A stretch of DNA of 64,000 nt from Enterobacter sp. CC120223-11 (GCF_900215375.1 NZ_OBEF01000003.1:248001-312000); one strand, 5' to 3'; positions 8,822 through 18,705 are shown, numbered from the stretch's first letter. Notes: a model not told the origin generated them from the sequence alone. Numbers and translations are program-made.

Positions 8822-11010
8822 CTACTATGTCGACGAACACCCTTAACTCGCAGAACGCCGCTTCTGCTTCCGGACAGGAAATCGATCTTGTTCGCCTGCT
8901 TGGCGAGTTGATTGATAACCGCCTGACTATTATCAGCCTCACTGGCCTGTTTACGGTCGTCGCGCTGATATATGCGCTGTTCGCTGCCCCGATTTATCAG
9001 GCGGACGCGCTTATTCAGGTTGAACAGAAGCAGGGTAACTCCCTGTTGAGCAGCCTCAGCTCGATGATCCCGACGGGGTCACCGGAGTCGGCTCCCGAGA
9101 TGCAACTGCTGCAATCGCGAATGATCCTCAGCAAAACTATTGACGATCTCAGCCTGCGTAATCAGGTACAGCAGAAATATTTCCCGGTATTTGGTCGTGG
9201 CTGGGCGCGTCTCAGCGGGCAAACGCCAGGGGCGATCGCAATTTCGTGGATGTCGATACCTTCCTCGCCGGGCCAGGATCGTACGTTAACGCTGACCGTC
9301 GGAGAAAAAGGCCACTACCTGCTCGAAGGCGAGGGCTTTAGCGCCGAAGGTAAAACCGGTCAGCTGCTCGATAAAGACGGAGTTTCCTTGAAGGTTGGCG
9401 ACATTAAGGCTCTGCCGGGAACCCAGTTCCTGCTGCGTCAGCAGACAGAGCTTGAAGCCCTCGATGAACTGCAACAGCGGTTCAGCGTCAACGAGCGCAG
9501 CAAAGACAGCGGCATGCTGGGCCTGACGATGATCGGGGAAGATCAGAAGCGTATTGCTTCTATCGTCAACAACATTGCCGATAACTATTTGCAGCAGAAT
9601 ATTGCCCGCCAGGCGGCGCAGGATTCAAAGAGTCTGGCGTTTCTTCAGCAGCAATTGCCGCAGGTGCGTGGCGAACTCGATGAGGCGGAAGACAAGCTCA
9701 ACGGCTATCGAAAAGAGCGCGATTCCGTGGATCTTAACCTCGAAGCAAAGTCGGTGCTCGAACAGATTGTCAACGCGGATAATCAGCTCAATGAGCTGAC
9801 CTTCCGTGAAGCTGAAATTTCCCAGCTCTACAAAAAAGATCACCCGACCTACAAGGCGCTGATGGATAAGCGACAGACGCTGGAGCAGGAAAAAGCCCGT
9901 TTGAACAAGCGAGTTTCTTCGATGCCTTCCACGCAGCAACAGGTGCTGCGCCTGAGCCGTGACGTGGAGTCCGGACGTGCCGTTTATCTGCAACTGCTGA
10001 ACCGCCAGCAGGAGCTGAGCATCGCCCAATCGAGCGCGATTGGTAATGTGCGCATTATTGATTCGGCGATGGTGATGCCAAAGCCGATTAAGCCTAAAAA
10101 GGCCCTTATTGTGATTATGGGTCTGATGCTGGGACTGTTTGTATCGACCGGACTGGTGTTGGCCCGCTCGCTGCTGCGCCGTGGAATTGAATCGCCGGAG
10201 CAGCTGGAAGAGCAGGGAATCAACGTTTATGCCACGGTGCCCATCTCTGAATGGCTGGCGAAGCGCACCCGACTGCGTAGCAAAAATGTCTTTTCAACGA
10301 CTTTCCGCCACAAGACGAAAAACGTGCCGTTCCTCGCCGTGGATAACCCGATAGATCTCTCCGTCGAGGCCGTGCGGGGCCTGCGCACCAGCCTGCATTT
10401 CGCCATGATGGAGTCGAGCAATAATATCCTGATGATCTCCGGGGCGACGCCGGACAGCGGCAAAACCTTCGTCAGCAGCACGCTGGCGGCGATCGTGGCG
10501 CAGTCGGAGCAGAAAGTGTTGTTTATCGATGCCGATATGCGTCGCGGCTACGCCCACGATCTGTTTGGCATTGAGAATGCGCAGGGGCTGTCCGATGCCC
10601 TGGCGGGCAAAATGGCGGTGGAAAATGTGGTGCAAACCTTCGACAAGGGCGGGTTTGACGTTATCACCCGTGGCCAGGTGCCACCCAACCCGGCCGAGTT
10701 GCTGATGCATGAACGCTTTACGCAAATCCTCACCTGGGCAAATGAGCGTTACGACATGGTGATTATCGACACGCCGCCGATCCTGGCCGTGACCGATGCC
10801 GCGTTGATTGGCCGCCAGGCTGGCACCAGCTTAGTGGTGGCCCGATTTGGCATGAACAGCGTCAAAGAGATGACGGTCTGTGTTAATCGCCTGGAGCAGG
10901 CGGGCGTTAACATCAAAGGCGCAATCCTCAACGGCGTAGTGAAACGGGCCAGTACGGCATACGGCTACGGCTACGATCACTACGGCTACAGCTATGGCGA
11001 CAAGAACTGA
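8818..11010 (+). CDS. etk: Tyrosine-protein kinase Etk (BY-kinase, Wzc family)
   Basis: The protein has 730 residues (E. coli Etk 726). It has an N-terminal cytoplasmic stub, TM1 at about 37-56, a periplasmic Wzz-like region with coiled coils (LNGYRKERDSVDLNLEAK), TM2 near 425-447, and a C-terminal BY-kinase domain. The kinase shows Walker A GATPDSGKT at about 542-550, Walker A' FIDADMRRGY (Tyr578, matching the regulatory Tyr574 of E. coli Etk) and Walker B MVIIDTPP. The C-terminal tyrosine cluster (YGYGYDHYGYSYG) is the autophosphorylation tail. It may start at the first ATG or at the ATG three codons later. It acts with GfcE and Etp in capsule export. Confidence 0.94.
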   Translation: MTTMSTNTLNSQNAASASGQEIDLVRLLGELIDNRLTIISLTGLFTVVALIYALFAAPIYQADALIQVEQKQGNSLLSSLSSMIPTGSPESAPEMQLLQSRMILSKTIDDLSLRNQVQQKYFPVFGRGWARLSGQTPGAIAISWMSIPSSPGQDRTLTLTVGEKGHYLLEGEGFSAEGKTGQLLDKDGVSLKVGDIKALPGTQFLLRQQTELEALDELQQRFSVNERSKDSGMLGLTMIGEDQKRIASIVNNIADNYLQQNIARQAAQDSKSLAFLQQQLPQVRGELDEAEDKLNGYRKERDSVDLNLEAKSVLEQIVNADNQLNELTFREAEISQLYKKDHPTYKALMDKRQTLEQEKARLNKRVSSMPSTQQQVLRLSRDVESGRAVYLQLLNRQQELSIAQSSAIGNVRIIDSAMVMPKPIKPKKALIVIMGLMLGLFVSTGLVLARSLLRRGIESPEQLEEQGINVYATVPISEWLAKRTRLRSKNVFSTTFRHKTKNVPFLAVDNPIDLSVEAVRGLRTSLHFAMMESSNNILMISGATPDSGKTFVSSTLAAIVAQSEQKVLFIDADMRRGYAHDLFGIENAQGLSDALAGKMAVENVVQTFDKGGFDVITRGQVPPNPAELLMHERFTQILTWANERYDMVIIDTPPILAVTDAALIGRQAGTSLVVARFGMNSVKEMTVCVNRLEQAGVNIKGAILNGVVKRASTAYGYGYDHYGYSYGDKN

Positions 11011-11051
11011 TTTTCATCCAGACGGTAACGTGTATTACAGAGAGCAGGAAC

Positions 11052-12062
11052 ATGGCATTTTTACTGGTTCTTCTTAGCGCTTTAGCGGGGTTGGCTATTG
11101 CAGGAAAAACCGCGCCGGTTATCGGCCTGGTGGACAAACCGAACGCCCGCAAACTGCATCAGGGCCAAATTCCGCTGGTCGGCGGGATTTCGCTCTGGGT
11201 GGCGATGAGCGTATTGCAGGTGACAAACCCGGCGTGGTTGCCGCATCAGCCAGTTTTCTGGGTTTGCATCTCTTTACTGCTGCTGGTCGGCGTGCTGGAT
11301 GATAAGTTTGATCTGCCGGTGCTGCCAAGGGTGATTGTGCAGGCGTCGGCTGCAGGGTTGATGATGAATCAGGGATTGGGATTGTGGACGCTCGGTGAAA
11401 TTGTGCCGGGCTACACAGTGACGCTGGGCAGCCTCTGCTATCTCTTCACTCTGCTGGCAATCTGGGCCTCTATCAACGCCTTTAACATGGTTGATGGTAT
11501 CGATGGCCTGTTAGGTGGGCTTTCCTGCGTAACGTTTGGCGCGCTGGGTTATCTGTTTTTCCATCACGGTAATGACGATGTGTGGCAGTGGTGCCTGGCA
11601 CTGGTGCTGGCGCTGCTTCCCTATCTGGCCGCCAATCTGGGGCTTGTTGGGGGGATAAAACGCAAAGTCTTCATGGGTGATGCGGGCAGCACGGTCATCG
11701 GTTTTGCCGCTGTCTGGCTGCTGATCGTTGCGACGCAGTCTGATGAGGCTGTTATCACTCCCGCGACGGCGCTGTGGCTGATCGCAGTGCCGCTGGCAGA
11801 TATGTGTGCGGTTTCGCTGCGCCGGTTGCGCAGCGGCACCAGTCCGTTCAGGCCCGATCGCGGACACATCCATCACATCGTCATGAAATGCGGCTTCAGC
11901 TCGCGCCAGACGCTGGGTATTCTGCTTGTCGTGGCTTCAGGATGTGCGGTGACGGGGATTGTGTTCGACAAAACCGCCGTTCCCGAATGGGTGAGTCTGC
12001 TGCTGTTCCTGCTGTGCTTTGCGGCCTGGCTGCGCTTTTCATCGCGCGTGTATCGCCGCTGA
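11052..12062 (+). CDS. WecA-like undecaprenyl-phosphate sugar-1-phosphate transferase
   Basis: This is a polytopic protein of 336 residues of the MraY/WecA family. Family motifs are all present: GLVDKPNARKLHQGQIPLVGG at the N-terminus, LDDKFDLP, NAFNMVDGIDGLLGG, FMGDAGS, and RPDRGHIHHIV. These follow E. coli WecA closely, but the C-terminal basic tail of WecA is missing, making it about 30 residues shorter. It probably transfers GlcNAc-1-phosphate, or a related sugar phosphate, to undecaprenyl phosphate to start a glycan. AGCAGGA precedes the ATG. The gene lies 41 bases after etk on the same strand, so it likely belongs to the gfc operon and primes the polymer exported by it. The enterobacterial common antigen wecA normally lies elsewhere, so this is likely a second copy. 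Confidence 0.85.
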   Translation: MAFLLVLLSALAGLAIAGKTAPVIGLVDKPNARKLHQGQIPLVGGISLWVAMSVLQVTNPAWLPHQPVFWVCISLLLLVGVLDDKFDLPVLPRVIVQASAAGLMMNQGLGLWTLGEIVPGYTVTLGSLCYLFTLLAIWASINAFNMVDGIDGLLGGLSCVTFGALGYLFFHHGNDDVWQWCLALVLALLPYLAANLGLVGGIKRKVFMGDAGSTVIGFAAVWLLIVATQSDEAVITPATALWLIAVPLADMCAVSLRRLRSGTSPFRPDRGHIHHIVMKCGFSSRQTLGILLVVASGCAVTGIVFDKTAVPEWVSLLLFLLCFAAWLRFSSRVYRR

Positions 12063-12258
12063 CTTTGTGAATCAGTATCAGATGTGCTGCGAAAAAAAAG
12101 GTGGAAATTATCTCGCGCAGGTCTCAAAGCTATCGTCTACTCTTTCGGCTCAGGCATCTGAACAAGCTTCTCATCGGCATCAACTGCCGTCCGGGATGAA
12201 AGGGTGTTTATGAAGCTGGCAGGCATTCAGGCTGGCTAAAAACAGGGAGGATACAATC

Positions 12259-12813
12259 ATGATTGCTACGCCAGAGATTGTCACTGACAGGCTTATCCTT
12301 AAGCCGCTGCGCTCAGAAGATGCGCAGCAGATCCAGCGCAAATTTCCTCGCTGGGAGATAGTGCGCTATCTGATCTCAACCGTGCCCTGGCCTTTTCCGG
12401 AGGGGGCTGCGCAGCATTACGTTGATAACGTCGCGCTGGCTGCCAGTAAAAAAGGGACCGGCTGGTTTTGGAGCCTTTGCCCCAAAGAAGATGAAAACGA
12501 GTTGATTGGCGTCATTTCACTGATGGATACCCCTGACAATAACCGTGGTTTCTGGCTGGTGCCGGAATGGCAGGGGAAGGGGCTGATGGCCGAAGCCTGC
12601 GAGGCGGTGAATGCGTTTTGGTTCGAAACGCTGAACAAAGAGGTTCTCAGGGCGCCAAAAGCTGCTGATAATCAACGTTCCAAAAATCTGTCCATGCGAA
12701 ACGGGATGCGTTTAGTTCGTACCGAAAAGGCGCAGTACGTATCCGGTGAGCTTGATTCAGAACTGTGGGAAATTACGCGCGAGATGTGGCGCGGGCGTCA
12801 GGGCCAGGGCTAA
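12259..12813 (+). CDS. GNAT family N-acetyltransferase, RimJ/RimL-like
   Basis: The protein has 184 residues. It begins with the RimJ/RimL pattern TDRLILKPLRSEDA and contains the acetyl-CoA-binding region at WLVPEWQGKGLMAEA (Q/R-x-x-G-x-G/A equivalent QGKGLM), followed by the NQRSKNLSMRNGMRLV motif. The substrate cannot be inferred; relatives acetylate N-terminal amines, ribosomal proteins or small molecules. GGGAGG lies eleven bases before the ATG. It is isolated between the gfc cluster and the thi riboswitch. Confidence 0.8.
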   Translation: MIATPEIVTDRLILKPLRSEDAQQIQRKFPRWEIVRYLISTVPWPFPEGAAQHYVDNVALAASKKGTGWFWSLCPKEDENELIGVISLMDTPDNNRGFWLVPEWQGKGLMAEACEAVNAFWFETLNKEVLRAPKAADNQRSKNLSMRNGMRLVRTEKAQYVSGELDSELWEITREMWRGRQGQG

Positions 12814-12901
12814 GTCGGAGAGACGTGTTTACATCCTCGGCCCGCAGCATTATCCTCCCCATGGTTTAACGTCACGTTAACCACAGAATTTGATTCAAAT
12901 G

Positions 12902-12982
12902 ACTCGGGGTGCCCTTCTTTGTGAAGGCTGAGAAATACCCGTAATACCTGATCTGGATAATGCCAGCGTAGGGAAGTCAGAA
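12902..12982 (+). promoter_or_regulatory. TPP riboswitch (THI box) controlling thiMD
   Basis: The conserved elements are in order: CGGGGTGCCC, AAGGCTGAGA, TACCCG, ACCTGATCTGGATAATGCCAG and GCGTAGGGAAG. This is the thiamin pyrophosphate aptamer of enterobacterial thiM leaders. The thiM ribosome site AGGAG lies about 35 bases downstream, so control is likely by masking translation initiation when TPP binds, as in E. coli. Confidence 0.96.
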
Positions 12983-13026
12983 CCCTTCGTGGGTATCGCT
13001 TCTTCGCCGCCTGGCAGGAGCGAACC

Positions 13027-13806
13027 ATGCCACCTGACCTGCTGAATTCTGCGCTGCTCGCGCATACTTCCCACCTTTTTCGTACCCGTTCGCCGCTCGT
13101 TCACTGCATGACTAATGACGTCGTGCAAACCTTTACCGCCAACGTTTTGCTGGCTATTGGTGCCTCTCCGGCGATGGTGATTGATGCCGATGAAGCGCCG
13201 CAGTTTGCCGCGCTGGCGGATGCGTTGCTGATAAACGTCGGTACGCTGACGAAAGAACGCGCGTCAGCGATGCGTGTGGCCGTGGAAAGCGCAAACGCCA
13301 ACAACAAACCCTGGACGCTGGACCCTGTAGCCGTTGGTGCGCTGACGCTGCGCACTGAGTTTTGTCAGCAACTTCTGGCACTTAAACCTGCGGCGATTCG
13401 CGGCAACGCTTCCGAAATTATGGCACTGGCAGGGATGAGCCAGGGCGGACGTGGCGTTGATACCACTGATACTGCCGCCGCTGCGCTACCTGCGGCACAA
13501 GCGCTGGCGCGGCAAATTTCCACCGTCGTAGTGGTAACGGGCGAGGTGGATTATGTGACTGACGGAAGGCGCACGCTTATGGTGACCGGTGGCTCATCTT
13601 TGATGACGCGGGTCGTCGGTACCGGCTGCGCTTTATCTGCGGTAGTGGCGGCAAGCTGTGCGCTGCCGGGCGACCGGCTGGACAACGTCGCAGCGGCCTG
13701 TGGAATAATGAAAAAGGCCGGAGGCGCGGCGACGGAAAACAGCGCCGGACCGGGCAGCTTTGTCGCCGCATTTCTTGATGCGCTCTACGCGGAGGGACGC
13801 CCATGA
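13027..13806 (+). CDS. thiM: Hydroxyethylthiazole kinase
   Basis: The protein has 259 residues. ThiM phosphorylates 4-methyl-5-(2-hydroxyethyl)thiazole for thiamin salvage. Visible family features are the N-terminal [11 protein letters not shown] motif, the DPVAVGA motif, [10 protein letters not shown], and the C-terminal phosphate-binding GTGCALSAV with the catalytic cysteine. AGGAG is six bases before the ATG and just behind the TPP riboswitch. The stop overlaps the thiD start by four bases. Confidence 0.95.
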   Translation: MPPDLLNSALLAHTSHLFRTRSPLVHCMTNDVVQTFTANVLLAIGASPAMVIDADEAPQFAALADALLINVGTLTKERASAMRVAVESANANNKPWTLDPVAVGALTLRTEFCQQLLALKPAAIRGNASEIMALAGMSQGGRGVDTTDTAAAALPAAQALARQISTVVVVTGEVDYVTDGRRTLMVTGGSSLMTRVVGTGCALSAVVAASCALPGDRLDNVAAACGIMKKAGGAATENSAGPGSFVAAFLDALYAEGRP

Positions 13807-14603
13807 AGCGGATTAACGCCTTAACGATTGCCGGGACCGATCCGAGCGGTGGCGCGGGTATTCAGGCCGATCTCAAAACGTTCTCGGCGCTGGGCGCTTA
13901 CGGCTGTTCAGTCATCACCGCGCTGGTGGCGCAGAATACGCGCGGCGTGCAGTCGGTTTATCGCATCGAGCCTGATTTTGTTGCCGCACAGCTCGATTCG
14001 GTGTTCAGCGATGTGCGAATCGACACCACAAAAATCGGCATGCTGGCGGAAACCGACATTGTTGAAGCCGTTGCGGAAAGGCTGGCGCGCTATGAGATTC
14101 ATAACGTGGTGCTGGACACGGTGATGCTGGCGAAAAGCGGCGATCCGCTGCTCTCTGCATCGGCGGTTGCCACGCTGCGTAAGAGGCTGCTGCCGCAGGT
14201 TTCGTTAATCACGCCGAATCTGCCGGAAGCCGCTGCGCTGCTGGACACGCCACACGCTCGAAACGAGCAGGAGATGCTGGAGCAGGGCCGGGCGCTGCGG
14301 GCGCTGGGCTGTGAAGCGGTGCTGATGAAGGGCGGGCATCTGGACGATGCGGAAAGTCCCGACTGGCTGTTTACCGCCGAAGGGGAATACCGTTTCACCG
14401 CGCCGCGTGTGCCAACAAAGAACACGCATGGCACAGGATGCACTCTTTCAGCGGCGCTGGCCGCGCTTCGTCCGCGTCATTCCGGCTGGCTGGAAACGGT
14501 GCCGGAGGCCAAGCGCTGGCTCTCTGCGGCGCTGGCGCAGGCCGACTCGCTGGAAGTGGGGAATGGGATCGGTCCGGTGCATCATTTCCATGCCTGGTGG
14601 TAG
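13803..14603 (+). CDS. thiD: Hydroxymethylpyrimidine/phosphomethylpyrimidine kinase
   Basis: The protein has 266 residues, as in E. coli. It makes HMP-PP from HMP in two phosphorylations for thiamin synthesis. The start [16 protein letters not shown]-type motif (here [19 protein letters not shown]), the [12 protein letters not shown] motif and the C-terminal [14 protein letters not shown] motif identify it. It is translationally coupled to thiM through an ATGA overlap and shares its riboswitch. Confidence 0.95.
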   Translation: MKRINALTIAGTDPSGGAGIQADLKTFSALGAYGCSVITALVAQNTRGVQSVYRIEPDFVAAQLDSVFSDVRIDTTKIGMLAETDIVEAVAERLARYEIHNVVLDTVMLAKSGDPLLSASAVATLRKRLLPQVSLITPNLPEAAALLDTPHARNEQEMLEQGRALRALGCEAVLMKGGHLDDAESPDWLFTAEGEYRFTAPRVPTKNTHGTGCTLSAALAALRPRHSGWLETVPEAKRWLSAALAQADSLEVGNGIGPVHHFHAWW

Positions 14604-14639
14604 TATACTGGCTGAAACTGTCTGCAAGGATTATCAGAG

Positions 14640-15386
14640 ATGGAACAAGCGCATACCCGGCTTCTCGCTCAACTGAATGAGCGCATCGCCGCCGCCGACA
14701 ACATGCCGCTGTACCTGAAATTTGCCGAAACGGTGAAGAATGCGGTGCGCAGCGGCTGGCTGGAGCACGGCAATATTCTGCCCGGCGAGCGCGATCTCAG
14801 CCAGCTCACCGGGGTGTCGCGCATTACCGTGCGTAAGGCAATGCAGACTCTGGAAGACGAGGGCGTGGTCACGCGCGCCCGTGGCTACGGCACGCAGATC
14901 AATAACATCTTCGAGTATTCCCTGAAAGAAGCGCGCGGTTTTTCTCAGCAGGTTGTGCTGCGAGGGAAAAAACCGGACACGCTGTGGGTCAACAAACGCG
15001 TGGTGGAATGCCCGTCGGAAGTGGCAGAGCAGCTGGCGGTTGAGCCAAAAAGTGACGTTTTTTTACTCAAGCGCATTCGCTACGTGGATGAAGAGGCGGT
15101 GTCCATTGAGGAGTCGTGGGTGCCGTCGCATCTGATTGCCGACGCCGAAGACATCGGCATTTCACTGTATGACTATTTCCGCAGTCAGCATATTTTCCCG
15201 CAGAGAACCCGCTCGCGGGTCAGCGCCCGGATGCCGGACGCCGAGTTTCAGTCGCACATCAAAATGGATGACAAAATCCCGGTGCTGGTGATTAAACAGG
15301 TGGCGCTGGACCAGCAGCAGCGGCCGATTGAGTACAGCATCAGCTACTGCCGCAGCGATTTATACGTGTTTGTGTGCGAGGAGTAA
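14640..15386 (+). CDS. yegW: GntR/HutC family transcriptional regulator YegW
   Basis: The protein has 248 residues, the length of E. coli YegW. The N-terminal ~75 residues are a GntR winged helix (LPGERDLSQLTGVSRITVRKAMQTLEDEGVV). The C-terminal part is a UTRA ligand domain (LLKRIRYVDEEAVSIEESWVPSHL and the closing IEYSISYCRSDLYVFV). It overlaps the 3' end of the convergent yegV by 27 bases. Its position beside yegTUV suggests that it controls those genes; the ligand is unknown. Confidence 0.9.
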   Translation: MEQAHTRLLAQLNERIAAADNMPLYLKFAETVKNAVRSGWLEHGNILPGERDLSQLTGVSRITVRKAMQTLEDEGVVTRARGYGTQINNIFEYSLKEARGFSQQVVLRGKKPDTLWVNKRVVECPSEVAEQLAVEPKSDVFLLKRIRYVDEEAVSIEESWVPSHLIADAEDIGISLYDYFRSQHIFPQRTRSRVSARMPDAEFQSHIKMDDKIPVLVIKQVALDQQQRPIEYSISYCRSDLYVFVCEE

Positions 15387-16304
15387 CTCTTCCGCCGTCG
15401 GCGCGCAGTCGCCACCGCGGTGGCTGACCACCCAACTGGCGACCGCGTTACCCAGGGTCACCGCTTCGGCAAGTGAACTGCCAAAGGCCAGCCCTGCCAG
15501 CACGCCACCGGCATGGCTGTCTCCCGCGCCAATGGTGTCGACCACCGTTGCCGGGAAGGCCATCGCGTGCCCGCTGGCTTCTTCACTGAAATACCACGCC
15601 CCGTCTTTATCCTGACGCACAATCAGCGGCGCATGCCAGCGCTCGAGCCAGGCTTTGCCTAAGGCTTCAGTCTCTGCGGGAAGCTGGTAAACCTCAGCCA
15701 CAATCTCCGCTTCCTGGCGATTCAGGGTAATAAGCGGCTTGCAGGCCATAATGCGGGCGAAGCGTTCGGGTGAAATATCGGCAATGCGCGGCCCGAAGTC
15801 GATAAGCGCCGTGACGCCCGGCGTCGATTCCAGCCAGCCAATCAGCAAATCCGCACAGGCGGCGGTGAGCTGATAGCCTGAGAGATAAACCAGACCGTCG
15901 GCGTGCCGCGGCAGGCGGGCCAGCCATTCATCCGTCCAGGCATTTTCCACGCCGGTAAAGGACATAAAGGTGCGTTCGCCATCGGGTTCGACCAGCGCCA
16001 GGCACCAGCCGTTGTCGCCTTTGTCGGTTTCAATCACGCTGTTGATGTCCTGCTTTTGCAGGTTGTTGCGCACGATATCGGCCCACACACCCTGGCCCAG
16101 CGGCAGCGCGTTGCAGGCCTCAATCCCGAGCCGCTTCAGCGCCACGGCGACGTTCAGCGCGCAGCCGCCGATATTAACGCTTTGCTGCTGGAGTTCGATA
16201 TCGCAGCCGCGCCAGGGCAGGGCGTAGGCGTCGGCGATGACGTCAATCACCGCCGAGCCAATCACCGTCACCGGACGCTTTTGTTTTCTAAGCGGGCTCA
16301 GCAT
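15360..16304 (-). CDS. yegV: PfkB-family sugar/nucleoside kinase YegV
   Basis: The protein has 314 residues. PfkB signatures are visible: the N-terminal GG motif within NIGGCALNVAVALKRLG, and the C-terminal DTIGAGDSHAGGVLAG with the catalytic Asp. These kinases phosphorylate ribose-type sugars or nucleosides. With yegU and yegT it forms a compact operon transcribed leftward (starts overlap by a few bases), suggesting uptake and breakdown of a nucleoside-like compound. Confidence 0.9.
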   Translation of the reverse strand: MLSPLRKQKRPVTVIGSAVIDVIADAYALPWRGCDIELQQQSVNIGGCALNVAVALKRLGIEACNALPLGQGVWADIVRNNLQKQDINSVIETDKGDNGWCLALVEPDGERTFMSFTGVENAWTDEWLARLPRHADGLVYLSGYQLTAACADLLIGWLESTPGVTALIDFGPRIADISPERFARIMACKPLITLNRQEAEIVAEVYQLPAETEALGKAWLERWHAPLIVRQDKDGAWYFSEEASGHAMAFPATVVDTIGAGDSHAGGVLAGLAFGSSLAEAVTLGNAVASWVVSHRGGDCAPTAEELLLAHKHV

Positions 16305-17305
16305 CGTTCCTCCCGCTGTTGACGGAAACGCAGCAGGGCATCGGCGTAGCGGCCAAAGTCGAGCTGGTTCACCTCGTCCAGCTCCTGCTTGAGCGCCGGG
16401 TCGATGCCGTTAATGCCGTGCAGCGCGCCGCAGATGGCGGTTGCCATCGCACCGATGGTGTCAGTGTCGCCGCCGAGGTTGGCGCAGAGAATCGCGCAGC
16501 GGTTCGGGTCGGTTCCGGCCAGTTCCACCATTGCAATGGCACATGCTACTGATTCGATGGTACTGGTGCCCGCGCCAACCAGCTGGTAGAGCTGCTCGCA
16601 GGCGGATTCCACGCCGTTGGCTTCACGCACCGTTTTCAGCGCCAGCTCAATGCGCATCGCAAGCGAGGCATTGAAAGTGGTGACGCGTTTTTCCTGGGCG
16701 TGGCGGGCGACGGAGGGCAATGCATCCACAATGTTCTGCCAGCTTTCACCGTCAATCGCGCGAGAAACCGCCCAGCCGACAGCCACGGCTCCGGCGAGGG
16801 CAAGGTCAGATTTGTGCGTCGGGCTGGAGGCCAGGGCAACATCATCAATAAAGGCATCCAGATCCGCCGTGGGCAGCACGCAGCCGAGCGGGGAAACACG
16901 CATCGCGGCGCCGTTGGTCACGCCGTTGTTTTCAAGCTGGCTCACCGGTTTGCCGTCACGGATAGCATTCAGCGCAATTTTAGACGTTGGGCCGAGCACG
17001 TTTTTATTGAAGGCATCGAAGCCTTCGGCCCATTTCAGAATATGGCGGCCAATGATGTCCGGCACGATTTCGCCGTCGCATTCTATCATCGCGTCGGCCA
17101 GACACAGCGCCATCGAAGTGTCGTCGGTAAACTCCGCCCGACTGAAATAGCAGGCGGCGTTATTTTCCGCCGGGCCATCGAGAAAACGATCGATCCAGCC
17201 GAAGTGCGCCTTCACGCGGGAGCGCGGCCACAGCTCTGACGGCATCCCCATCGCATCGCCTAATGCCTGCCCATAAAGGGCGCCGAGAATTCGTTGGTGT
17301 TTCAT
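16298..17305 (-). CDS. yegU: ADP-ribosylglycohydrolase-family protein YegU
   Basis: The protein has 335 residues. The dinuclear-metal motifs of the DraG/ARH family are present: GQALGDAMGMPSELW at the N-terminus, FTDDTSMALCLAD, and GGDTDTIGAMATAICG near the C-terminus. The family removes ADP-ribose from proteins or small molecules, or cleaves related N-glycosidic bonds. Lying between a transporter and a PfkB kinase, it likely cleaves an imported nucleoside-type substrate. It overlaps yegV by 7 bases and yegT by 4. Confidence 0.9.
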   Translation of the reverse strand: MKHQRILGALYGQALGDAMGMPSELWPRSRVKAHFGWIDRFLDGPAENNAACYFSRAEFTDDTSMALCLADAMIECDGEIVPDIIGRHILKWAEGFDAFNKNVLGPTSKIALNAIRDGKPVSQLENNGVTNGAAMRVSPLGCVLPTADLDAFIDDVALASSPTHKSDLALAGAVAVGWAVSRAIDGESWQNIVDALPSVARHAQEKRVTTFNASLAMRIELALKTVREANGVESACEQLYQLVGAGTSTIESVACAIAMVELAGTDPNRCAILCANLGGDTDTIGAMATAICGALHGINGIDPALKQELDEVNQLDFGRYADALLRFRQQREERC

Positions 17306-18585
17306 TTCACTTCCTCATGTGTCATCGCCATGTCGCGCTCGTCGTTATCAACGTGGATGGCGGTAATCTCTCTGTCCGATTCACGGAAGAACAGCATAAA
17401 CAGCACGGCAATCACCGCGATCATCACCGCGCCGAAGGTCCACATCCCGGCCCAGTTAAAGGTCAGTCCGTTGACGGGCTCTTTGTAGGCGAACATTTTT
17501 TCCATCATCACGCCGCCCAGACGGTAGCCGAGCAGGCTGCCGAAGCCCTGGCAGCAGAGCGTAATCAGGCCCTGTGCGGCGTTACGCATCTGTACCGGCG
17601 CCTTTTTATCCACGTAGATATAGGCGGTGACGTAGTAAAAATCGTAGCTCACGCCGTGCAGCAGAATGCCGAGGAAAAGCAGGCCGTAGGTGAAGTAATG
17701 TTCTGCACCACCGTAGACGAAGAAGCCATAGCGAATCGCTGCGGTAATTAAGCCCAGCAATAATACCTTTTTAATACCAAAACGCTTAGTGAAGAACGGC
17801 AGCGCCAGCATGAAGAAGATTTCAGAGAACTGGCCGAGGGTCATCCAGCCGGTGGCGTTGTGCATTCCCACTTCGGTTAAATAGCCGTTGGCGAAGATGT
17901 AGTAGAACGCCAGCGGCATTGCGAACAGGAAAGAGCAGAAGAAAAAGACGAGGAAGTTTTTATCGCGCAGCAGAACCAGCGCGTCCAGACCAAGCATCAC
18001 CTTCAGGCTCAGTTTGCCGGTGCTCTTCGGTGGTGTATCCGGCAGGAACAGGGCGAACACGCCGAGCAGGGCGGAGCTGCCTGCGGTGATCAGCAGCGGG
18101 ATGCTGGTGGGTGAAATGTCGTTATAGCCCATCATCTGCGGTAAGAAGCCGCACACCAGCCCCGAGCCAATCCAGCCGATGGTGCCCATCACGCGGATGC
18201 GCGGGAAGTCGCGCTCGACGTCCGGCACATGGGAAAACGCTATGCTGTTGGTCAGGGCGATGGTCGGCATGTAGGTCAGCGAGTAGCCGAGCAGCAGTGG
18301 GAAGAAACCGCTGAAGGTGGTCTGCTGCGCCGCGAAGTACATCAGGATAGCACCGGCAACCATCAGCACTGCCAGCACTTTTTGCGCCGGGAAGAAGCGG
18401 TCCGTCAGCGAACCGACGAGGATCGGTGAGAGGATCGCGGCGATGGCGGTACAGGCATAAGACCAGCCAATTTCACCCGCGCTGAAGCCATTTTTACTGA
18501 GCCACAGCCACAGTGGCACAAACCATGCGCCCCAGATAAACCACTCCACGAACATCATGAACGACAGCTTTACTGTAGTTTTCAT
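17302..18585 (-). CDS. yegT: Nucleoside:H+ symporter family transporter YegT
   Basis: A longer frame extends to 18630, but I choose the ATG at 18585. It has AAGGA seven bases upstream and gives a 427-residue protein starting MKTTVKLSFMMFVEWFIWG, matching the 425-residue E. coli YegT. It has about 12 transmembrane helices and resembles NupG/XapB. Characteristic residues include FVEWFIWGAWFVPLW in helix 1 and RIRVMGTIGWI in the middle. It is first in the yegT-yegU-yegV operon and probably imports a nucleoside. Confidence 0.9.
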   Translation of the reverse strand: MKTTVKLSFMMFVEWFIWGAWFVPLWLWLSKNGFSAGEIGWSYACTAIAAILSPILVGSLTDRFFPAQKVLAVLMVAGAILMYFAAQQTTFSGFFPLLLGYSLTYMPTIALTNSIAFSHVPDVERDFPRIRVMGTIGWIGSGLVCGFLPQMMGYNDISPTSIPLLITAGSSALLGVFALFLPDTPPKSTGKLSLKVMLGLDALVLLRDKNFLVFFFCSFLFAMPLAFYYIFANGYLTEVGMHNATGWMTLGQFSEIFFMLALPFFTKRFGIKKVLLLGLITAAIRYGFFVYGGAEHYFTYGLLFLGILLHGVSYDFYYVTAYIYVDKKAPVQMRNAAQGLITLCCQGFGSLLGYRLGGVMMEKMFAYKEPVNGLTFNWAGMWTFGAVMIAVIAVLFMLFFRESDREITAIHVDNDERDMAMTHEEVK

Positions 18586-18691
18586 CTTTAAATCCTTCAT
18601 GACAGGTAAGGTACGCCTGCACACTACCATTGAATAATACCTTTAAGATACCTTTGTGGTGAATCCTTGAGCGACTTAACACTTTTTCACG

Positions 18692-18705
18692 CCTGAATCG
18701 TGCCA
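18692..18705 (+). promoter_or_regulatory. Possible Cra (FruR) half-conserved site upstream of fbaB
   Basis: CCTGAATCGTGCCA matches the Cra consensus RSTGAAWCSNTHHW at 12 of 14 positions and lies in the divergent yegT-fbaB interval. Cra control of fbaB is known in E. coli, but the match here lacks two positions, so this is tentative. Confidence 0.3.
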
